From the NCBI GenBank assembly GCA_026770575.1, contig MU657530.1, positions 1,548 to 51,620 on the forward strand: a stretch of DNA of 50,073 nt. Direction: 5' to 3'. The notes under the pieces were generated by a model. The model searched no databases, was not told where the DNA came from, and saw only the letters and a list, made by a program, of their open reading frames with translations. Of the stretch, positions 39,501 through 47,942 are shown piece after piece; the stretch's first letter is position 1, and every line of letters begins with the position of its first letter. Source of the DNA: Pelagophyceae sp. CCMP2097. Lineage: Eukaryota; Sar; Pelagophyceae. A program made the position numbers and the translations under genes.

Positions 39501-42067
39501 CCGTGATACGATCCCTATGGTCTTTATGACACGTTTCTGTGACACGGCCCCGTGACAAGGACCTTGGACAAGGTCCTGCGACAAGGCCCTGTGAGGAGGT
39601 CCAAGTGGCAAGGCCCCGCGACGAGGCCCCGCAGCGAGGCCCCGCGACGAGGCCCCGCAGCGAGGCCCCGTGAAAAGGCCCCGCGAAAAGGTCCTGCGAG
39701 AAAGGTCCTGCGAGAAAGCCCCGTGACAAGGTGTGACAAGTCCCTATAAAGAGGTGTGACAAGTCCCTATAAAGAGGTCCCTATGACGAGGTCCGTATGA
39801 CGAGGTTTTGTGGCAAGAACCCTGCGACAAGGACTCTGTGACAAGGTTCCTGTGGCGAGGTCCCTGCGACAAGGTCTCCGTGGCAAAGTCCCTATGACAA
39901 AAACTCTGCAACACGGTCCCTATGACACAGTCTCTGACAAGTATCGAGATCCCCGTGAAAAGGTCCCTGTGAGACGAGGTCGCTGCGACAAGGCTTTCTG
40001 ACAAGGTTCCTGTAACGAGATCCCCGTGACAAGGCCCCATGGCAATGGCCCGTGATAGCGTCCCGTGACAGGGTCCCGTGACACGGACCTCGTGACACGG
40101 TCCCTGCGACAAGGATCCTGTGACAAGGTCCCTGTGCAAAGTCCATGTGACAAGGTCCCTGTGGTGAAAAGGTCCCCGTCACGAGGTCCCGTGGTAAGGT
40201 CCCAAGAAAAGGCGCCCGTGACAAGTTCCCAGGACGACGTCCCTACGCCGAGGTCCGCAAGGTCCCGTGACACGGCCCCGTGATAAGGACCCTGTGACGA
40301 GGTCCCCGTGACAAGGTTCCTATGGCAAGGTCCTCGTGAGAAGTTCCTATGGCAAAGCCCTGTGACAGGAACCCCGTGACGAGGTCCTTGTGACGAGGTC
40401 CCTGTGACAAGGACCCGCGACAAGGACCCTGGCAAGGTCCCGTGACAAGAACCCATCATGCAACGTCCGACGCGGCGGCTCTGCTCCCTCGGCAAGGTCC
40501 GAGGCGGCTTTTGAGCGGCCCATCTAGAGGGACCTTGAGAGGAAAGGGGCAGTGGGGAGGGGCCCTCGAAAGAGACCGGTTCGAGGACCCTTCGAAAAAG
40601 TCCCCCCTCGAAAAAGTCCCATCTAGAGGAATCGTCGAAAAGCCCCCCCTCAGCCCTTTCTTGGTCCGCGTCGGTCACCGTTGAGAGGGACCGTCGAGAC
40701 GGGGCCTTGGAGAGGGACCATCCAGACGCATCGTACGGCGAGGCCGCATCGAGGAACCGTCTTGACCGTCTCGAGCGACCTTGTCGAGGGACCGTCCGGC
40801 GAGGCCGTTTCAAGGACGTCGTCTCCTCGGGGCCGTCTCCAGAAACCATCCAGAGGATCGGCCCTGACCCCGCAGGCCGTCGCAAAGGCCCGGGTCGGCC
40901 ACCGCACCGAGGGGCCGTCCAAAGGGACCATTTTGAGAGACGGGTCTTGAGGGACCGCCCAGAGGGGCCGTTGGAAGCACCGCTGTGACGGTTCGGGTGG
41001 TTGCAAGGAACCGTGCGCGGCGGCTTGAGTGGGCGCGTCAAAGAGGCCTCGCGAGTGACGGTGCGTTCGGCCTCGCGAGTGACCGTCGCCTCGCAAGGGC
41101 CCGTCTCTCTCGGCTTTTCAAGGACCCGAAGGAGCCGTCGAAAGGGCCCGTATAAAGGGCCCTTCGAAAGGGCCCGTATTAAGGGCCCGTATATAGGGGC
41201 CGTACTTTGGGGCTGATCGAGGGCACGGTTCCTGAGCGACCTTCGCATCCAGGCTTTCCCGATTCCGACGGGCGCCGGCGCAAGCGGTGCCGTTGAGCGT
41301 CAAAAATACATTTGCGGGCTTCAAATCGCGGTGTAAGATGCGGCGCTCGTGCATGTGTTGGAGCGCGTCGCACACGCCCGAGAAATACTTCCAAACGACT
41401 CTTTCTTCAAAGGGCGTCGCGCGCTCGATGGCCTATAATATCATACGAATACAATCACAGGCCCGGCCGTCACTTTTCGGACCGGATTCCTTGTGCGGCG
41501 GACCTGGCCTCCGTCGGCTCGACCCACCTTTCGGATCTGCCGCTTCAAGTCGCCCGCGGCGGCCCACTCGAAGACGATGATGAGCTCGTCGCCCTCGATG
41601 GACGAATTGATGTACCGGATGATGTTCGCGTGCTCCAACGTCTGCAGCAGCCGCACCTCCTTCAAGCACTTCTCGCGGGCCTTGTGGTCCATCGAATCGA
41701 CGCCTGAAGACCGGGCTTGACTTCGGCCCAAAAGCGCTCCCGCCCCCCGCGCGCCGCGTTGCCCTCGGCCGCAAAGCGCTACGGCAACGTTCGACGCAGA
41801 GGGAGCCACGAAGAGCTCACCGATCTTCTTGAGCGCGACGAGGTCGTCCGTCTCGACGTGCCTACCTCGCCGCGGTGTACGATCTCCTCTGGGAGCGGCT
41901 TCGTGGGCTCGTCGCACGGCGCATGCCATCCTCGATGGCACCAAAACGGACCTGGCGCGGTAGACGACTGCGAACTTGCCCTTGCCGATAGGCTTCAGCA
42001 GCTCATAGGCGCCCATGACGAGCGCGCCCGCCGCCGCCACCGCCTCGCCGCCCGGCTCTGGCGCCAT
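36503..42067 (-). CDS. NEK6/7-like serine/threonine kinase, multi-exon
   Basis: NIMA-related kinases act in mitosis and at cilia. Exons: 41952-42067, 41821-41861, 41528-41703, 41286-41432, 37701-37806, 37051-37159, 36648-36777 and from 36503 down. Phases agree at every joint and total 275 codons before the last exon. Motifs: [20 protein letters not shown] (glycine loop), LVALKKI (lysine), [40 protein letters not shown] (NEK6/7-type DLG), [46 protein letters not shown]. The match to human NEK7 is nearly gapless. Starts [20 protein letters not shown]. Two donors are GC (ACC|GCTTGC and CT|GCAACT). The intron between 37806 and 41286 is 3.5 kb of minisatellites. Confidence 0.88.
36555..36635 (-). 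repeat. Three-copy TTTCTGGCATCTT repeat
   Basis: TTTCTGGCATCTTAGGTAT and close variants (TTTCTGGCATCTTTGGG) repeat in the kinase intron between exons 7 and 8. AT-richer than its surroundings, no coding content. Confidence 0.85.
36959..36979. repeat. Short interstitial telomere-like repeat
   Basis: CTAACCCTAACCCTAACCCT: just over three (CCCTAA) units, inside the kinase intron between exons 6 and 7. Too short to be a chromosome end. It may reflect a repaired break or chance. Confidence 0.7.
37190..37660 (-). other. Kinase intron (exons 5-6) with mixed repeats
   Basis: No exon seen. The motif CGTTTCACGGAAGA(C/T)GTTCA occurs twice (37216 and 37632), each followed by GG(A/G) and ACCCGACCG words, so a block of about 45 bases is duplicated around the intron. 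The middle has 15-base GACGTCGCCTTGACAAGGTC-like units related to the array at 39.3-40.4 kb. Confidence 0.6.
37860..39200 (-). repeat. Kinase intron minisatellites, CCTTGCAAGG family
   Basis: Units of 10-12 bases. On the minus (sense) strand: GCAAGGCCCCTCGAAAAGGG, CCTTGCAAGGCCTC, TCGCACGGGCCCTC. Same vocabulary and same mRNA-sense orientation as the CEP290 intron at 4.5-5.3 kb, though the genes lie on opposite strands. Confidence 0.85.
39290..40445 (-). repeat. Kinase intron 15-bp minisatellite
   Basis: Plus strand GACAAGGTCCC(T/C)GTG repeated in 15-base register for more than 1 kb; sense strand CACGGGGACCTTGTC. It is the counterpart of CEP290 13.2-13.7 kb. A perfect 25-27-base duplication (AAGGTGTGACAAGTCCCTAT region, 39727-39780) lies within it. 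Confidence 0.9.
40660..41210 (-). repeat. Kinase intron minisatellite, CGACGGTCC family
   Basis: Plus strand GAGGGACCGTCGAGACGG and GGGACCATCC units; sense strand CCGTCTCGACGGTCCCTC. The array continues as GGGCCCGTATAAAGGGCC units to 41210, then stops about 75 bases before kinase exon 4. Confidence 0.8.
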
Positions 42068-42770
42068 GATACGGCCAAAAGCCCGACGCCGCGGACAAAG
42101 GCCCCGCCAAAAGGCGCGCCCTCTGCGGAGAGCCCGCGCGCTCTCGGGGCCGCGCGCGAACCAGAGGCCGCGCGCGAACCAGAGGCCGCGCGCTCACACC
42201 GCCCGCGCTTCCGGAGGGCCGTGCCGTCCGCAGGGCAGCGCGCCTCGGGCCGCGCCGTCCGCCGGGCCGCGCCGTCCGCTGGCCCGGCGCACGCGAGCAC
42301 CACGGAGAGACGCACGAGCCAACCCGGCAAGAGCTCTAGGGCATCGACCGCCGGTCGACCGCGGCGCGAGGGCGCTTCCAGCGCGCGTTCAAAAAAAACG
42401 GAAGTTCACCGCCGAGTTTCGGCGAGGGTTTTGTGAGCGCTTCAAAGTTGTGCAAGGCTTCAGACGGTGGGCGTGGTGTCTCTCACGGGGGCCCGCAGCG
42501 CTGCTCGAGGCTCGATGCAGCGGCCAGCAAGCTTTAGCTTCGATGTGAAGGGGTGCCGTCGTGGGGCCGCGGCTAGATTCCTTCTGGGAGTAACAAGGGT
42601 ATCGTTTTAGAACTTCAAGGACTTCTGGCAACTGCAGCTTTCGTCGGGGGGTAGGCTGACGCGACGCGTGTCGACCAGGAGATGGACCGCAGAGAGCTAC
42701 CTCGGCGTGCGCGTCCAATACACGCGCCGCCTCGGCCGGCGCCCAGGCGTCCCCATGACCGATGGATCGT
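42068..42770. other. Spacer upstream of the kinase
   Basis: No gene supported. It has an (GAACCAGAGGCCGCGCGC)-type 18-base duplication at 42158-42195 and a GGCC GCGCCGTCCG triplication near 42245-42285. Probably contains the kinase promoter. Open frames here are Arg/Ala-rich shadows. Confidence 0.5.
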
Positions 42771-43540
42771 CTGTTACTGCAGAGGGAGCCTCTCCGAACC
42801 GTCGACGGCTGCAAAGGACCGTCTCCTGGCCCTTCTCTGGGACCGTCGATGGCCGCAGAGGGCTGCATACGGGCCCGTCTCTGAGATCGTCGAGGGGCCG
42901 TATCCAGGCCTGCTTCCGGGAACGTCTCTAGGACCTTGGACTGCTCGTCTCCGGGCCGCAGAGGGGCCGTCTCTGGACCCGTCTCCGGACCGCCTCGACG
43001 TCGCAGAGAGACCGTCGCCTCGGCCCGTCTCCGGGGCCGCCTCCGGAACAGTCTCCGGGCCCGTCGACAAACTTGAGAGACCACAGAGGGACCATCTTTC
43101 TCCGGCCCCATCTCTGGGACCGTCGATGGCGTCTACAGGACCGTCTCTGTGCCCGTCTCCGGGCCCGTGGAGCGTCTCCAGTGCCTTTCTCCGGCCCCTG
43201 TCTGGGGCCCCCATTTGGACCAACACGGACCCTAAGTCGGTCTCGACCTTTTGACCCCGTCTGGGGACACACCGGACCCCAAACCGGCGCCTTTCGACGC
43301 GGGGGGAGGGCGTGTCAGGCAGCGGGGGGCGGACATTTGTCAGCGGGGGGACCATGCAGAGGGGCCGTCTCCGGGCCCGCCTCCGGGGCCATCTCTGGGC
43401 ATCTCGATGGACCATCTCCAGGACCTTCTCTAGGCCCGTCTCTGGACCCGCCTCTGGGACCCTCTCTGGGACCGTCGACAGACCGTCTCCGAGCCCGTCT
43501 CCGGGCGCTCGTCTTCGGGATCGTCTTCGGACTGCCTGCG
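42770..43540 (-). repeat. Minus-sense GGAGACGG / CGACGGTCC minisatellite
   Basis: Plus strand GGACCGTCTCTGGGCCCGTC and CCGTCTCCGGGACC units of 10-12 bases; sense version on the minus strand. By analogy with all other arrays in the window it should lie in an intron of a minus-strand gene. The right-hand end joins a block duplicated from 16.7 kb. Confidence 0.8.
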
Positions 43541-43690
43541 CCGGCGACGCCGCACCAGCTTGCGCACCGAAATGCGCGCCAACCTGCTCGACGACTCGTG
43601 CACCGACCTGCACGCCAGTCTCGTCGCTGAAGGCGGCTCGGACGCATCGTCGTCGTTGAAGGCGTTTACCCTCGGCATGGCACTTCACAT
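43490..43690 (-). pseudogene. Duplicate of the unidentified 16.6-17.2 kb gene fragment
   Basis: Minus strand: NDDDASEPPSATRLACRSVH then SSSRLARISVRKLVRRRRRR before a GCAGTC (possible GC donor). The 16.7-kb copy has SEPPSNDEIRWGF and the same LVRRRRRR end at a different frame. Identity is high at 43530-43625 versus 16690-16790. Only a fragment remains. Function unknown. Confidence 0.45.
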
Positions 43691-43949
43691 GGCACTTCAA
43701 GCGCATGGTCCAAGTCGGCGCCACGTTCAAAGAACCGACGGTGGACCGGTTTCTTCTTTGAGAGGCCTGGCAGCTCACAACAACAGTGGTGGACCATCGA
43801 CCGGAGCCTGGTCGTGCGCCGACGGATCGAATCACCGCGTCAGTTCGCTGCGCCGTCGTCAGCCCGCCGCGTCCGCCCCAGGACACGAAGCACCGCCCGA
43901 GAACCGCCGTCCTCCGGCACTCGACAGCCCACGTTCGAATCGAGCGGCG

Positions 43950-44500
43950 CATGTTGGTGCCTCCTTCTTTCAAACCATGCGACTCCGTCCACGCGAGTCG
44001 CCCGAGCCGCATCGTCCGCCCAGGGCACGAGAGCAAACGTCCAAGCCCCGAAAAACGACTCCGCCGCGCGCCCGGTGGCTGGGAATCAAATCAAAGGCCG
44101 CGCATCGCAGAGCCGCCACGGCCGGCGAAAGCCGAGGTCGCAGCGCCGCGCGCCTCATTCCGGCAACGCCTCGAGAGCCGCTTTCAGCGCTGCGCTCGAG
44201 ATCATGCACAAACTGATTCGCCGGCCACGTTGTCCGGGCCACCGTCGCATGGTCGGCTGTTTGTACGCGCCCCTGAGTGTCCCGGGAGGGGCGCGCACGC
44301 CGCGGAGCTTCGGTGCAAAAGCTTCGCCAAATCGTGTGGAACCCCGGTGCCCAATTCTGGGAACGTTCCGGGTCTTGACTTGCTTGCTTAAGATCCACCC
44401 TGGGTGGGGCTGGCCCAAAGGGGAATAACCTCTAGAGTGAAGCAGCTTCGAAGCGTCGGGAGCTCCTGTTTGCACGTGGCAATCGGCGCGGCGAGAGCGG
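43950..44500 (+). promoter_or_regulatory. Conserved 5' flank of the chromatin-type gene family (copy B)
   Basis: Matches, inverted, the region 5' of copy C (about 32950-32380) through CCGGCGAAAGCCGAGGTCGC, TGTACGCGCCCCTG-type and GCAGCTTCGAAGCGTCGGGA words. No consistent open frame is shared by the two copies, so it behaves as non-coding flank. It contains the palindrome-cored motif at 44383-44414. It may hold the family promoter or be one border of a mobile unit. Confidence 0.5.
44383..44414. repeat. Dispersed motif with CCACCCTGGGTGG core, copy 3
   Basis: GCTTGCTTAAGATCCACCCT then GGGTGGGGCTGGCCC. It lies 90-120 bases upstream of the copy B start codon and carries an uninterrupted palindrome. 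Confidence 0.8.
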
Positions 44501-44504
44501 GGCA

Positions 44505-44656
44505 ATGCGTTTTCTCACTATGAGGCGCCGCGACAAGGCGTCTTCGAAGGCAAAAAGAGGCGGCAGCGATCGGCACTTGTCGGGTTTGGATCCAGACTAC
44601 GTGAGAAAGGTCACGCGCAAGGACAAGCTCAAGTGCCGGGACCGCGTCGACATCGC
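44505..44656 (+). CDS. Copy B first exon
   Basis: MRFLTMRRRDKASSKAKRGG then SDRHLSGLDPDYVRKVTRKD and RDRVDIA. Basic and perhaps nuclear. It ends ATCGC|GCGAGT; copy C has the same junction as ATTGC|GTGAGT, so copy B carries a GC donor at a site that is GT in a sister copy. It joins 45304 in phase 2. Confidence 0.6.
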
Positions 44657-44694
44657 GCGAGTTGCCTTGCGTGCGTCCCCTCGGGACGGCCCTT

Positions 44695-45285
44695 CCCGGG
44701 CGAACGCCCCAACCCCGGTCGTGGCGCGCGCGTCGGCGCCCTTTGAAAGTCGAAAAAGGACCCGCCGTCGTTGAAGAAACTCGTTTCTACTTCTTTGGAA
44801 GGGAGCGCCTTGACTCGTGGAGGGGGCTCCTCGTGCGCCCCCTCGGGACTGCCTTTTGCCGGTGAACGCCCCCGCCCCCGCCGCGGCGCCCGCGTCGGGG
44901 CCCTTGGAAAGTCGAAAAAGTACGCGTCTTCGTTGAAGAAACTCGTTTCTTCTTCATTGGAAGGGGGCGCGTGGGGGTCTCGCTGCTCCACTCTAGAGCG
45001 TCATTTCCTGACGAACGCCCCAGCCCCCGTCGTGGCGCGCGCGTCACCGCCCTTGGAAAGTCGAAAAAGGACGTGTCTCCGTTGAGGAACTCGTTTCTTC
45101 TTCTTTGAAAGGGGGCTCGCGAGGGTCTCTCTGCTCCACTCGAGAGCCTCCATCTCTGGCAAACTCCCCGGCCCCCGGTCGTGGCGCGCGCGTCGGCGCC
45201 CTCGGAAAGGCGAAAAATGATCCCCCATCGTTGAAGATTTTCTTTTCGTCGTCTTTGGAAGTCGCTGCCCCGCCTCGTAACGTGA
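44695..45285. repeat. Four-copy tandem array of about 150-bp units in intron 1 of copy B
   Basis: Units begin near 44695, 44860, 45012 and 45162. Each carries CGAACGCCCC, GTGGCGCGCGCGTC, GAAAGTCGAAAAAG and GAAACTCGTTTCTTCTTC followed by TTTGGAAG. Middle segments (GTGGAGGGGGCTCC, TCTCTGCTCCACTC) differ between units. The minus strand is open through most of it (FFDFPRAPTRAPRRG repeating), but this simply follows from the repeat. Confidence 0.85.
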
Positions 45286-45303
45286 CCCATCGCTCCCTGC
45301 TAG

Positions 45304-46340
45304 GGACGCACTCGTCGAGCGGCGGTCCTCGCCGCGCCACGAGCGCGAGCGCCTCGTGCGCGACCTGTACCCGAAGCTCATCGCGGCGCTCAAGGACGTC
45401 GAGCTCGTCGTTTCCAAGTACAAGGGCACGCTCCAGACGGCGGCCATGTTCACCGAGTTCGTTTTCAACGGCAAGCTGACGGCATCCGGAGCGCCAAAGG
45501 TGGCGGAGATCCTGCGCTACGGCTGGAAGGACTGGTTCTCCGAGGGCTTCATGTGGCCCGAGGAGTGGACGCGGCGCAGCGAGGAGGACGAGGATGACTA
45601 CGGCCCACTGCCGACGACGCCGTTCACGTGGGAGAGCCACATCATGCAGATCATCGACGGCACGGCGGAAGAGCTCAAGCTGCTCCTCTCCCTGTGCGTA
45701 CGGGGACCGTCGTTTGCTGATGGAATGCAACTTTGCCTCTTCTCGCATTCGTCCGCCATTCGTCTCGCCTAGGTGCTGCACAAGCTTTCGGCCGTCGTCT
45801 TCCAGGCCGTCGTGCTGCCGAAGCGCCTCGAGTGGAAGGGCAAGGTCGAGCTGTCGGAGGTACATCTTTTGCATTCTGAAGCTATCGCGGGACGATGACC
45901 ACTTCTTTCCGGCATCCTCGCACCTTTGCGCATCACAGGAGCACCCGATCATCTTCTACGTCGACGCGGCCGTCACGATGCCCGAGGCGCACGGCCACGG
46001 CCTGCTGCACTTCGAGTCCGCACCAGCGCCCGATCCGCGCAATTTCACAAATCCGTCTTGTTTTCGAAAGAGGGCGTCCGGCACTGCGTGCAGAGTGGGG
46101 TTGACCATGCTTATCACCCTCGCCCATTCTCCTTTACAACCCTCTCTCACCGGCTCTGGAACAGGCTCGACCTGATCATCACCCTCGGCCGCCGCCTCGG
46201 CGTCGAGGCCATCGTGCTCAGCGCGACGCGGGCCGCGGTCAAGGTCTGGGAGCACGTCGGCCTCCGGCGGTGCGCTACCAAGGACTCGTCGAAGCCGACG
46301 CGGCTCGGCATGCTCTACCAGGCCTCGCTCGGGTTTCACG
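45304..46340 (+). CDS. Copy B GNAT-like acetyltransferase region
   Basis: Exons 45304-45697, 45773-45859, 45939-46015 and 46165-about 46335. After splicing: DLYPKLIAALKDVELVVSKY, LRYGWKDWFSEGFMWPEEW, VLHKLSAVVFQAVVLPKRLE, EHPIIFYVDAAVTMPEAHG then HGLLHFELDLIITLGRRLGV and EAIVLSATRAAVKVWEHVGL. The last two segments fit GNAT motif A and B (glycine-rich acetyl-CoA loop, helix, strand IVL-A, helix ending in a (Y/W)E..G(F/L) pattern). Substrate unknown; the SET and PHD neighbours suggest chromatin. It is missing from copies A and C. Confidence 0.5.
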
Positions 46341-46492
46341 GCCGCATTCAAACGATTCGACAAAGCAAACGAGAGATGCATCCAACGACGAGAGATATAT
46401 CGTGCTGAACACGAGGAGAGTGTGATGGTCTCCGTTTCACGAGCTCCTCTTCAGCCCCTCGCTGTCGCCCACCGTCATTCATCGATTCCCGC

Positions 46493-46816
46493 AGCTACGC
46501 GACCAAGGCGTTTAAGGACGACAACAACCTGGTGGGCATGGGCATCTTCCTCGTCGACAAGGGTGACCGGCTCGACCGGATGCAGTTCAAGAACCATGTG
46601 CGCGTCGTGCTCGACAACTGCGGCAAGAAGGCCAAAGCGGACGGCACGACTAAGGAGCCGACGCTGCTCTTCTCGCAGCGCTCCGACGACCAGGGCGAGG
46701 CTGCAGAGGCCAGCAGCGGCTACCTCGGCGACGGCGGTGAGCCTTTTGAGCTCATGGACCGGCCCGCCGCGCGCACGCCGCGTCTTGCACTAATTTCCTT
46801 TGTGAGACGGTCATGA
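46493..46816 (+). CDS. Copy B exon of unknown function
   Basis: YATKAFKDDNNLVGMGIFLV, FKNHVRVVLDNCGKKAKADG and TTKEPTLLFSQRSDDQGEAA in one open frame. Copy A is frameshifted inside this exon. About 100 residues, conserved, family not recognised. Ends near ARTPRLALISF. Confidence 0.6.
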   Translation, partial: SYATKAFKDDNNLVGMGIFLVDKGDRLDRMQFKNHVRVVLDNCGKKAKADGTTKEPTLLFSQRSDDQGEAAEASSGYLGDGGEPFELMDRPAARTPRLALISFVRRS

Positions 46817-46864
46817 GGAGAAGCTAAAAAATACTTCTGTCAGATATACAATTCGAGACGTTAG

Positions 46865-47010
46865 GACGACGCCATCATGGGCAACAAGCCGAGCTGGTGG
46901 CGCCAGAAGTTCGCCGGCTCGCTGCCGCGGGAATGGTCGGGGGCCGTGTCGTCGATTTATGGCTGCAAAACCCGAATTGTCGACACAAAGGCCGTAGTGT
47001 GGTCGGCACC
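46865..47010 (+). CDS. Copy B NKPSWWRQK exon
   Basis: DDAIMGNKPSWWRQKFAGSL then PREWSGAVSSIYGCKTRIVD, after acceptor ACGTTAG. It directly precedes the SET exons. The 3' donor is not fixed; GTCGGC or GTGTGG near 46995-47005 are options. Confidence 0.55.
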
Positions 47011-47106
47011 AGAGTCGTGGGGCGCCGGGCAAGGCTTTAAAGTGTCGCCGTTGAACGCGAAGTCAGGGTGATTATGGAGTGCCGTCGACCGACATTGCCA
47101 CCCTAG

Positions 47107-47942
47107 GCCAGGAAGGGCGCGGGCTTTGGCCTGAAGACGACGGGTACCATGTCGCGGGGCGGAGTCATCGTCGAGTACCTGGGCAAGTGCGTCACCGAGG
47201 CCGAGCGGCTGAAGCGGCCGCCGACGCGCTACACGGTCTGGCTCGAGGGCAAGAAGACGTGCATCGACGCCGAGGAATCGGGCTCGCTGGCCCGGTTCGC
47301 GAACAACGTCTGCACGCACCCGAACACGTAAGAACCCCCATGCCTCTGACAATGATCTGTTTCCATCCTCGATCGTTTTGCCACAAATGACTTTTCCTGC
47401 TGTAGGACGCTCGAGTGGCGCGCGCTCCGTGTCCACCGACTCCTTCCTTGGAAACCTACGATGCCATGGTGCTCCCTGCTCAACCTGCTTACCGCCCTTG
47501 TAGGTTTGAGATCGACGGCATGCAGCGCGTCTTCCTGGTCGCGACAAAGGACATCCCGAGCGGCGCCTGGCTCACGCTCAACTACGCGCAAGAGCCCATG
47601 TGCCTAACAACTTTCGAGGGCTCTTTCCCTTCGTGCTTCTGCGGCCGCCGCGACTGTACCGGCTTCATCGGCGCCGCGGCCCGGCAGAACGCGTGGAAGG
47701 TCGCGCTTTTCGTGCAGCGAGTCGAAGCCGAACGGCGCAAGGAGGCCAAGAAGAAGCGGCACAAGGCGAAGAAGAAGCTCGAGGCCGCGCCGCCTGACGT
47801 CATGCTGCTCGACGACGCGCAGCCCGACGAGGCGCAGCCGATGCGCCGCGGCATTTCCGACGACGTGGCGAGGTCAGCTGACCGTTTTGAAAAGTTCGAC
47901 GGAACGGTCGTCGTCGCGACCCCGACGAGATTTGACATGCAG
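47107..47942 (+). CDS. Copy B SET domain with post-SET cysteines
   Basis: Exons 47107-47327 and 47504-47942, joined in phase 2 across a GTAAGA...TTGTAG intron. KGAGFGLKTTGTMSRGGVIV then EYLGKCVTEAE, RYTVWLEGKKTCIDA, SGSLARFANNVCTHPNT, IPSGAWLTLNYA, and CFCGRRDCTGFIG. All SET landmarks are present: the SAM-binding GxG region, catalytic tyrosine in LNYA, and post-SET CxC...C. The canonical RFxNHxC reads RFANNVC, so the usual histidine is asparagine. A Lys/Glu-rich helix and an acidic linker follow. Predicted lysine methyltransferase; activity is uncertain because of the N-for-H change. Confidence 0.8.

Noticed and set aside
39290..40445. CRISPR-like array
   Set aside because: Units are contiguous 15-bp repeats without unique spacers, in a eukaryotic intron.
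39920..41248. A 442-residue open frame rich in [12 protein letters not shown]
   Set aside because: The 15-bp repeat has a length divisible by three, so any stop-free frame stays open. It is intron sequence.
44629..45952. Minus-strand frames with FFDFPRAPTRAPRRG repeats
   Set aside because: They come from the 150-bp tandem array and the antisense of the GNAT-like exons. The plus-strand exons splice in phase and show protein-like residue use.
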